DNA of 64,000 nt from Anaeramoeba flamelloides (taxonomy: Eukaryota > Metamonada > Anaeramoebidae): contig JANTQA010000012.1 of NCBI GenBank assembly GCA_027625915.1, positions 10,316,501 to 10,380,500 of the forward strand. The letters are read 5' to 3'. The translations under genes were made by a program, and so were the position numbers. This document shows, piece by piece, positions 22,401-31,752 of the stretch. Every line of letters begins with the position of its first letter. The first letter of the stretch is position 1. The notes below the pieces were generated by a model, which saw only the letters and a list, made by a program, of their open reading frames with translations, did no database searches and was not told the origin of the DNA.

Positions 22401-25400
22401 AAAAGTTTTTCAAAAAAATTTTTACACAAATCATGGCAAATTCGAAAATAAAAATGATAAAAATATATCAATTCTTTTAAACCCTTATTATAATTATTTT
22501 TTTACATTTTAAACAAGATGAACTGATACAGTTAAAAAGTACGATAACTCTAATTTCATTATTAATAAGATAATATAATTTTTTATCCTTAAAGAGTGAC
22601 AATACATTCAAATGTTTCTAACTTGATTAGTTGACGTATCTCAAGAACAACGCAAATACTGATCGAGATGTCAAAAATAAAACACCTTCTTAAATACTGT
22701 ATTTTTAAATAAAAAAAATAAAAAAAACGAAAACAACGAGAATCAGTAAAAATTAAAACTGATAATTCATACGAAATTAATGAAATTTTAATAAATACAT
22801 ATTTTTATTATCATAAATACTTTTTAAAATAAATTATTAATAAAGCATGTTGGGATGGAAAAATTGGAATTTATAATTTAAATTCTGAAATAATTAATAA
22901 ATATTTCGAAGGTAACAAAGGGTTAGTCAACAATTTTGTTATACACGATAATTTTTTATATGCCGCAGGCAGGGACCACTTTATAAAAGGATACAATCTA
23001 AAAAATGGAAAATTGGATTATTTATTTAAGGGTCATAAAGATTCCATTGAAGATATTGTTTTAATATCAGAGCATATACTCTCTTGTTCGAAAGATAAAA
23101 CTGTCATGAAATGGCAAATTCCTAAGGGAGTTAAAGGGAGAAGTACAACAAGTGCTAAAGGTGTCCCATTCAAAGAAACCAGATTGTATGGGAAAATTAA
23201 AGATCCATATACAAAACTTTTAAGATTCTGTACTCACCGACAGAATTCATTTGATACAATCATCAAGCAATTAATTGCAATTGCAGAAACCTATTCTAAA
23301 ACAGGTATTAATTCAACATATTTTGGTAAAATGTTGGGAGAAGCTTTATTCACTTTTGCAACTGATGAAAGCGAATTATTTGACGAAGAAGACAATGAAC
23401 TTGAAAAGGAAATGATGCTCATAAAAAAACAAGATGAAAAAGAAACTCAAAATAATGATAACACCAATAATTCAAATCAAGAAAAGGAAAATAATTTGGA
23501 TGAAATTACAAAAAGTATACAACGAAAAAAAAATTTAAACTTTAATAAATATTTAAAAGAATTTGGTTCCTTATTATCAACAATTGAAACAACACATGAT
23601 AATATTTTTAAATTTTTACAAAAACCATTTATAAAAACTCTTAATTCAGGAAAATCAGAAAAATCAAAGAAATTCAAAAATTCAATAAAAAATTTAGAGT
23701 AAGTAATTCTATTTCTATTTCTATTTCGATTTCGATTTCGATTTTGATTTCTTACGATATTTATAAATTGAAATTCAATTTTTTTTTTTTTTTTTTTTGG
23801 TACAATTAAAACGGTTAAAAGAAAAATATGATTATAATTTCATTTGATTTTGATCAAATTTTGATTTTCATATTATTAAAATCATTTTTTTATTTTTTTT
23901 TTTACAATTTCTTATTTCCAATTGCGTAATTGTTGATATCAAATTGAAAAAATTGTTTTGAAATATTGATATTAAATCACAAGGGGTTCTTTTAAATTGA
24001 AAAACTCAACTAAAATATGTTGATCGTATCTAAAATTTAATATTTCAATAATTATTAATTGAAATTTCAATAAATTTACCAATACATTTTATAGTTGTAC
24101 TTACTCCTAATTTTTAATTCCACAATTTTTTAATATTTAAATTGATAATTATTTATTTTTTATTTAAAGGAATATTAAAACAATAAATGATCGTTAACAG
24201 TTCAATGGGTAAGGGGTTCTAATTATGGTTTCTCATATAATTAATTTAAAAACATTTTTTTTTTTCAAAAATTGAATTTTAGTGTGCTAAAAACTTTGAT
24301 TTTGAAGTTTATTTGCTATTAATTATCTGATATTAATTCAACCATTTAAGGGAATAATTTTTTTTTTGTTATTTTTCTCAAGAAAAAATATTAGAAAAAA
24401 TATAAAAAATGATGCTATATTTTTCAGATCTACATCACTTGTTATATTTGATATTTATTTTGTTTTTGGAATTTGTAATTGATGTACTACGAATTTCGAA
24501 CAAAAATTACATAGACAATTTACATAAATGATAAATGATTCTGTAGTAATAGTAATAATAATTTTTTCTTTGTGTAGAAATAGAGAATTTGTCTATATCT
24601 TTTTCAAGCCATGAGAAAGTTTAAAGTCCGCTCCACTTTTAAGGCACAAACTTTCAACGAAATTTAATGCACTTAATTAATCTCAAATTTATGCACATTT
24701 TTTTCTAATTTTTTTTAACACAAATTATTTTACTAGAATCCGAAATTTGTTCCTTAGTTCTGGAATTTTTTTGTTTATTAAATTTTGTTCAAAGTTTGTA
24801 TCTTAAAAGTGGAACTAGTTGTAAAAATTCGTGCTACAGTTGAAAAAAACACGATTAATACTAAAAAAATTCGATAATCGAGAATATTTTGATATTAAAT
24901 ACAAAAATCTATATTCTATTAAATCTCGATAATTGACTAAAAATCATGATAAATGTCAAAATATTGTGATAAAAATTAAATCACTATACAATAGTTGATG
25001 AATTTTTGGGCGAATCCAAAGATATTTTTAAAAGGAATTTTTTTTTTTGATAAAAAAACAGATACTTGAAAAAAAAAGAAAATTTTTTAAAAACGACAAA
25101 AAAAAAAACTTAATTAAATCAAGGATTAAATCAAGATTTTTCATTGTATTTTGTTTTGATTTGGTTAGTAGATCTACCCATCCTTTAGATTCAACAATAA
25201 TAATAACTAAATGTAAATTAATAGTTTATCGGTCTATAGTGGTGCTATAAATTGTATTGAACAAAAGGGCTTTTAAAATAAACATCTTTTCATGTATTCT
25301 TTTAAGAATGAACTTCTTTAAATCATTTTCTTCATTCTCTGAAAGTTTAAAGGAGATGGATAACTTCTCAAAATATTTCTCAATTACCTAGGCACACTAT

Positions 25401-28400
25401 CACTAATTACAGTCTTTCCAAGGCTACCGTGAATTATTATATGAATCAAATTTTGATGTTGATATAGATTTTTCAAAAGTTGGATATGAGGATAAGAAAG
25501 CTCATATTGAAAAAAAAATTTCCTAAATGAGCTGATATTCAAGAATTTTTTCTGATACAAGAAAAATTAATTTTTAGATCCCTAAATTGCTTCAAACCTG
25601 GAAAATCTGTTGAGATGCCACTTAAAAGTTTCTATTGAAATATCGAAAATATTTTTGATCTTATTACAAGAAAATCTTTGAAATAAGTTCATTTAGGAAA
25701 TTTTTTTTTCAATATGAGCTTTCTTATCCTCATATCCAACTTTTGAAAAATCTATATCAACATCAAAATTTGATTCATATAATAATTCACGGTAGCCTTG
25801 GAACAGCTGTATCAAGATTGTTGGAAAACTCATTTCTTCTTCTTATTCTTTTTATCTTATCTTTGCAATGTACAGGAAACATCACTATAGTTTACAGGTT
25901 TTTTTTTTAATCGATCACCAATAAGAATGAAAATTACTCTTTTTCTTTTTTTTGATTATTTAACTTGTGAAGGTAATAGATCCATTTTGTAAAAAAACAC
26001 ACATCTATCTTTGTATTCAAGTACATTGTTGGAATGGATGATTATTTGTTTGATAATAAAATTCAGAGGAGATTTTACTTTTGAATAAAAAAAACTAAAA
26101 GAATAATTTTTTTTCTACAACAAAAAATATCCCAGGTCTTTACTAAAGGATTTTGTTTTTCAAAACTTTCAAACATTTGAAGACAATTTACAAACATTCC
26201 AAACGCTTAACAACACCTTTAATGGGGAAAAGCCTTGAAAAATACATTTTGTTTTGTAAAAGTCAAGGGATTTTAAGTAAAGTGATTTCAAAAAAAGAAT
26301 TTTTCATTTTTTTCCGACTCCTTTTTTTAATGATATTGTGGATTAAAAGGAATTTATGATTTTGCGAGAAAAATTAGGATTAATCACAATTTTAAAATAT
26401 TAGCACAAATTTATTGCTAATAAGCTATTTCCAAGAATATGGGGCAAATTTATTTTAAAATATATTTATTAAACCCATTCTTCAAAATAGGATTTAAATA
26501 TATAAAATCATTAACCACCATTTATAGATTCTTGATAATAATTCAATTTGTTTCTTAGTATTGTATTGCAGAAATAAAATATATTAAATTTTCTGATTTC
26601 GATTTTATCGGATATTTTTTTATGGATGAAAATCGGTGTTTATTATTTTCTTTTTGATCGAAAAAAATATTTTCATAACATGTATAATCTCAACAAAATT
26701 TACAATATAATTAAAAACATATAACTGCATTTTAGTGTTTAAAAAATCATTTGTAACCTTACCATATTTCCAGTTTTTTATTGAAATTGGTCGTACATTA
26801 CTTTAACCAAAAAAAGTGCTATTTTTTTTTTCATTTTTTGGGAATATTTCAACTAACATACTTTGAATTATATACATAAGAGGTTGATTCAATCGGTATA
26901 AATATTAAACTTAATTTGGTATAGTTGATTAATGATTACCATCACTAAAAAAGATTATTTTTTATGAAGTGTAAAAAAAAATGCCCCACTTTTTTGGAAA
27001 TACCTTACTTTGATAATACATTTTAACCTCAAAAATTATCTCTTTTCAATTATTTAATCGTTATAAGAAGTATGACCCCAAATTTTAACTATTATTCTGT
27101 TAGATTTCATATTTTTTTTTTTTTTTACATTTAATTTCTAAAAATTCAAAACCATGTATAATATATTTATTGTGAAAAAAATAGTTCAAAATATATTTAT
27201 ATACTAAAGTACATTAATTATTCAAAATGAAATATAAATCAAGATTTAATAGTAATATCAAATTCATCACCTTATTATTTGTTGGTATTTTCATATTGTT
27301 TCGATTCTTCAATTTATTGAATCAATTTTTATTTTTAATTTTACAATTATTCACCATAAAAAATGATGTAAAACGATTTTTCCCCACTATAAATATTTCC
27401 TTAAATTAAATATTTCAAATAGTTTTCCAATAACAATTGACAAATAAAATTAATTTTTTTTTTTCTGAAAATTTTATTAATCTTGAAATTTCTCAAGATT
27501 ACAACAAAAATTAACAATAGAATATTTATCAAATAATTTATTCTTGACTGTTTGTTTTGGAAAAATATTTGATATTCAAAAAATACTTATATTTTAATTT
27601 CACTGTTAAAATATTATTCTTGATATTTAATCTTTATTTGATACACAATCCAAATGAAATATATGATTTTTTCCCCAATTACTTGATGGTGTTGGAATTT
27701 TTTAGATTTCCAAAAAAAATGATTAAATAAAAATTTTTATAAAGATGAAAGTACAAATAAATAATTTATATTTTTTTTTAATCTAATTATTATCATTACA
27801 AGAATCTCATGTTATCTTTTGTAATTTAGAGAAAAAATCATAAAAAATAGCTTATTGTATTTTTCTTCATTAAAAAAAATATTGAATCTTAAAAAATTGA
27901 ATTTTTTTTTTTTTTTTTTATTTTGAAGGGAGGGAATTAATTTCCTCAGGGAGCCCTAATTCAAAAATTGAATTTTTATGAAAATTAAATATGGATTTTG
28001 TTAAACACATTTAAATTTTCTTACAGATAAATTAAAATTCTTTTCGAATTATACCTAAAGAAAAAACTATTGTTAATGTAACAAAAAAATAATAAACCAA
28101 CAATTTCTATATTTGAAGTTATATTTTAGTTTAATAAATTCTTTTATAATTTTAATCTTCCCGTTTTTATTTATTTTTTTGTTTTTCTGTCGCTTTTTTT
28201 ATTGTTAATCTTTCTATTTATACTTTCACCTTTTCTTGTTTTAATAATAGGTCCCTACATAAAGATTTGCAAAATACAGGAAATTTATATTATACGGAAA
28301 AAATAAAAAAAAAAAATGATGGGAAAATTTTACATCTTAGTGGAGAGTTGGCTGAAATGAAAAGAAAAGTTGAATTGGCAAAAATACATTTGAATCTAAT

Positions 28401-28566
28401 TTTTGATGAAGTTGATTTCTATAAAAAAACCGATTTTATGAATTTATTTCTTTTATTAATAAATTATGAAATTAATTTTAATAAATTGGCATTTGGATTA
28501 TTACTCGAAAATGAGCAAAACGTGGATCAACTAATGGATGTTATTTTGAATTTTAAAAATAAATAA
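19406..28566 (+). CDS. WD40-repeat protein with a C-terminal BAR-like helical region
   Basis: Exons are 19406-19785, 20192-20529, 22846-23698 and 28251-28566. The joins restore the codons AAG, TCA and GAG and give 628 aa. Eight WD-like repeats fill residues about 20-335, for example HTSAVTKVVVVGDLAYSGGD, SGSDDNTIKIFDLKTRKC across junction 1 and SLYASCWDGKIGIYNL across junction 2. The remaining 290 residues are helical: RLYGKIKDPYTKLLRFC, then YFGKMLGEALFTFATDE, an acidic Asn/Glu linker, NFNKYLKEFGSLLSTIE and a Lys/Leu-rich coiled region spanning the last junction. The pattern resembles BAR/arfaptin folds, which bind curved membranes, but that is inference. Donors 1 and 2 are GTTTGG and GTTTGA; donor 3 is GTAAGT. 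Function is otherwise unknown; an actin- or trafficking-linked membrane scaffold is possible. Confidence 0.8.
21637..21952 (-). mobile_element. LINE2 3' end (antisense), coding tail readable
   Basis: On the minus strand it codes CNLCKKHLNLEIIENIDHFL, WDFPFYGKNRTIW, then LSLVNDKENYYSLLKFLNKN, LEIRAVRGN and TAA. The stop overlaps the palindrome GAGGAAATTAATTTCCTC and an A-rich tail follows. The CxxC...H...IENIDHFLW layout matches LINE1 (CPLC...IENIDHFLW), so the two lineages are related. This copy has no HPM array between coding end and tail. Confidence 0.8.
21945..22200 (+). mobile_element. LINE2 end fragment fused to HPM array A3
   Basis: 21945-21990 repeats the LINE2 end (ATGATTCTTTATTAAAATTT) in the orientation opposite to 21637-21952, so the two ends meet head to head. 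It runs into GTACTGTCAAGTACTGTAGA decamers, an AT microsatellite (22035-22053), GGAAAACCTAACG, and a hairpin pairing GAATTCAAAAGAATTGAG with its mirror at about 22155-22175. It closes with GGTACTCTAAGGCACTTC. Confidence 0.6.
23705..23752. repeat. Hexamer repeat just inside the intron 3 donor
   Basis: Tandem TTTCTA then TTTCGA units, about eight copies, starting a few bases after the GTAAGT donor. Confidence 0.8.
24624..24821. mobile_element. MITE-A copy 3
   Basis: TA-flanked palindrome from AAGTCCGCTCCACTTTTAAG to TAAAAGTGGAACTAGTTG, about 198 bp, with the family words CAAACTTTCAACGAAATTTA. Confidence 0.75.
24838..26425 (+). repeat. R6 repeat copy 1 (about 1.2 kb plus the MITE-D insert)
   Basis: Collinear with 56815-57985: AAATATTGTGATAAAAATTA, AATCAAGATTTTT.ATTGTATT, AAACATCACTA.AG, TTATTTAACTTG.GAA and TATTCAAGTACATTGTT. 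It is interrupted by MITE-D at 25410-25809. There is no clear ORF. The ends are not sharply defined, and short words such as CACGATTAA and TTAATCAC near the edges hint at inverted ends. Confidence 0.6.
25410..25809. mobile_element. MITE-D (400 bp) with 114-nt perfect inverted arms
   Basis: Flanked by TA on both sides. It starts CAGTCTTTCCAAGGCTACCG and ends CGGTAGCCTTGGAACAGCTG. Arms 25417-25530 and 25689-25802 are exact reverse complements over 114 nt, with a 158-nt loop. The second R6 copy (57345-57360) gives the empty site, CCAATTATTAAA. Perfect arms imply a very recent insertion or gene conversion. Confidence 0.9.
27901..27962 (-). mobile_element. LINE2 tail scrap
   Basis: On minus: GGGCTCCCTGAGGAAATTAA, then TTCCCTCCCTTC and an A-run. 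It is only the final 60 bases of LINE2, a severe 5' truncation. Confidence 0.65.
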
Positions 28567-29390
28567 AAATGAAAGTGGAAAAAAAACAAATTAAATTAGA
28601 GCAAGAACAAAAGAACAGCAGTAAAAATAATGAGAAAATGTTAATTTAATTTATTTTGCTAAATTTTATTGAAAAAAAAAAAGTAAAATTATTAAATTGA
28701 ATATCTTTTATAAAAAAAAAAAAATTGACAAAATATCATTTATTTTTTATTCAATTATATATTCAGAAATATATATTACAAAATTGGATATAAATTCAAA
28801 ATTTAGTTTAATGATCAGATTTTAATTTACAATATTATAATTGTAAATGGTTGATAATTAAAAATAAATAAATAAAAATCCTAAACAATTTATATTTTTA
28901 TTAATAATATTCCTAGATTTTTTGTCAATATTTATTCTTTATTTTGAATTTTTTTTCCCTTTTTGTTTTTATTATTTTTTTAATTTTTTTTTTGAATTTT
29001 CATTTTTTAATTTGTAAGGATTAATCCTCTTCATATTTAAACCACTTGGAGGATGTAAAAGGAATAAATAATCATTTAAAGAATTGACAAACTTGCTTAT
29101 AATTAGATCTTTAAACATAAAAGAAACATATACTGATTAGATCTTTTGGAAACTAAACTTGATCAGAGCTGATCTTGAATAACTGAAGAGAAGAGTACTT
29201 AACAAACAAAAATAACAAAAATAATCGATTTGAAACCAAAATTGAAGCATATCCAATCAATCTCATCATAAAAAATCTATACAATTGCTAATTGGACTGT
29301 GTTAATGTGTTCAAGACAGTATCTTTTACGTTTATTTTACAAAAACAAGATTTGAGAAACTTTTAAAAAAAGAAAAAAAAAAAAAAATAA

Positions 29391-29420
29391 GAAAAGGAAA
29401 AGGAAAAGGAAAAGGAAAAA
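29391..29420. repeat. GAAAAG microsatellite
   Basis: Tandem GAAAAG/AGGAAA units, about five copies. Confidence 0.8.
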
Positions 29421-30009
29421 ATTATACCAACAAAAAGAAAATTTCATATATAAATTCTTATTCTAAAAAACAACATTTTCTAGATATATCCTTATTGTTA
29501 AGTACTAATTTGACAATTAATATAGTAGCCTATTTCATTTGATCTGAAGTTATTATTTATTTAGTTTATTTATTAAATCAAATTATGGTGATCCAGAATT
29601 TTTTGAAATAAAAGGAATTAACTACAAACCCTTCAACTATTGGAGTGGAGTAAAAATATTTTCAATAAATTTTTTTCAATTTTTTTTTGTTATTATTTAT
29701 CGTCTTCTATTTCTTGTTTTTCTTTATCTTTTTCTTTGTTGAAATAAAAAAAATTTTATTTCATTTTGTAAAAAGAATCATTATCCTATGAGCTAAAATC
29801 TTCCCTATATTATACATCTGGTACAATTCATCTAAATAAATTTAAATTCTTCATATGAACAATGGAAATTTTATTTAATCATCTTTCTTTAATAATAATA
29901 AAAAAAAAAAAAAAGAAAAAGAAAAGAAAAAATTTAAAAATAATAAAAATATAACATCTGAAAAAAAATATCATTATTATTTTATTAAAAAAACAGAATA
30001 ATTTTGTTT

Positions 30010-30360
30010 CTTTCATAGGTATACAAAGAAATTCCTTAATATCAATTATTTTTTATAATTGACCTTTGAATAAACAAATAAAAAAAAAGTAAAATAATAT
30101 ACATTAAAGAATTGTTGATATTTTTATAAAGTATATCTAATAAATTAATACATTTATTGAAAATTGAAAAACTAAAATTAAATCTTATTTGTCATTTAGA
30201 AATACAAAAATGTTCATTTTAATCTAAAATTTTGAATCCAAATAAAATTTCAATAAAATTCAATATTATTTCTCTAAAATAATACCCACTATTTCAATAA
30301 CCTTAGAATAACATGTTTTTTACAAAGTGACGATCAATCTTACTCTAATTAAAAAAAAAT
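30010..30360 (+). repeat. R7 dispersed repeat, copy 2
   Basis: Shares AATATCAATTATTTTTTATA, ATTGACCTTTGAATAAACAA, AAAATTGAAAAACTAAA and CTTAGAATAACATG with the other copies, in the same order and orientation. Confidence 0.5.
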
Positions 30361-30554
30361 AATTTGTAAATCAATTTATAATTGTCAAAATTAATAGTAA
30401 AAAAAGAAAAATATCAAACGTTAAAACATGATTCGAATTTGAAATTATTAAAATAAATTTTTTTTTCTAATATCGATTTATACACTTAAAGCACATCTAA
30501 TTTACTCATAATAACTGGGAATTTTTGATGAAAAAATAATTTATCAACAAGATT

Positions 30555-31425
30555 TTTGTAATAATGGGGTGGTTGAAATCAAAAATTGGCAAAAAAAAAT
30601 CTTACTTTTTAGTATTTTTAAAAATTTATATTAAATCACATAAAAGTGGCTAATATTAATGTTTTTATTTGTAATATTTTTTATTACAAATAAAAGAAAA
30701 AAAATAAAAATATCACTCTTTTCAAAAATTTTGAAATGAACAGAACAAAAAATTGTTTGAATTTATTGTTAAGGGTTAGGCGAAACCTCAGCTAATCTGT
30801 TAAAGAGGGAATTTTTAAGTGGCTAAATTTGAGACTTGATATTCAAAGAGTATCAAAACGATACCGTTATCAGAAGTATTTGTATCTTAATTTAGTTTTC
30901 TATGAAAAGAAAGAGTAAAAAATGAAGAATAAAAAATGAAGAAGTGCTTAAAAAATGATAGAAAGTAAATAATGAAGATTGGAAAAAATTAAGAGGTTTA
31001 AAATAATAGTTGTGATAGACCTGATATTTTCTGGTTTAAATGAAATTGTTGATAGGCATTATTTTGTTTGGGATACTTTTTCTTAATTGTGTATTGAGTC
31101 AAAAAAATTGTATTGGTAAATTTGATGAAAAACTACAAACAGTTATTTGAATGTGAACAAATCATAAAGATACCATCAACTAATATTTTGTGATTTTTCT
31201 ATTTAACTAAACTCAAGTTTTTGCCCTTTAATTAAAAATTGTAAAAAAAAATTTCCAATTCAAAGAAACAGATAATCGAATTGGAAAAAAAATCAATCAA
31301 AACAAAAAAGAAAAAGAGAAAAAAAAATATTTTTATTATATCAAAATTATTTCAAAAGTTAATGTAAAGAGGAAGTATTGTTATTCTTTCAACTGTTTGG
31401 ACTGCAAACATTTTTTTGGATTTTA
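30555..31425 (+). mobile_element. Element G copy 3 (diverged, longer)
   Basis: The left part has GAAATCAAAAATTGGCAAAA and TAATATTAATGTTTTTAT. The right part has TGTATTGGTAAATTTGATGA, CAAAGAAACAGATAATCGAA and GTTATTCTTTCAACTGTTTG, then a TTTTTTTGGATTTTAG end. About 350 bases between the two halves are absent from the other copies. The fragment NCIGKFDEK matches KCIGKFVEI in copy 2. Confidence 0.5.
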
Positions 31426-31752
31426 GTCCTTAATGGATACAAATTTGTTAATTAAGAATCGATGTTTGTTTGTGAAATAAGTAACTTTTTTACAAATAGA
31501 TCATTCCAGATCACTTGTTAAATTTTTACGTTTCTTTTATATTTATAAAAATCGATTTTATATTTATGAAAGTATATCATTTTAACTTGTATTGTATCAC
31601 AATTCCTGAAGACATTATTTCTAATTCATAAAACACTAAAATCAAAAAAAAAAAAATTCAGAAAATTTCTTTATTGTAAAAGAATTTGCTAATTTTAATA
31701 ATAAATCACTATGATCAAATATTGAAAAAGCAAAAGATCAATGATACTTGAT

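Larger units (their letters stand above)
20530..22845 (+). other. WD40-BAR gene intron 2 (2.3 kb)
   Basis: Donor GTTTGA and acceptor AAAG. It contains head-to-head LINE2 ends (21637-22010), HPM array A3 (about 22001-22200) and A/T runs. The rest is plain AT-rich sequence with no gene seen. Confidence 0.7.
23699..28250 (+). other. WD40-BAR gene intron 3 (4.6 kb)
   Basis: Donor GTAAGT at 23699 and acceptor AATAG ending at 28250. It holds a TTTCGA/TTTCTA hexamer run (23705-23752), MITE-A copy 3, repeat R6 copy 1 with MITE-D inside it, a LINE2 tail (27901-27962) and A/T-rich filler. The open frame at 27227-27409 is hydrophobic but unsupported. Confidence 0.75.
28567..31752. other. Intergenic region between convergent genes
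   Basis: Two 3' ends face each other. It contains an AGGAAA microsatellite (29391-29420), R7 copy 2 (30010-30360) and element G copy 3 (30555-31425). No coding frame worth calling. The remainder is AT-rich with many A-runs. Confidence 0.6.

Noticed and set aside
27227-27409. Hydrophobic 60-codon ORF in WD40-BAR intron 3
   Set aside because: Single predicted helix in AT-rich DNA; such frames are common by chance here.
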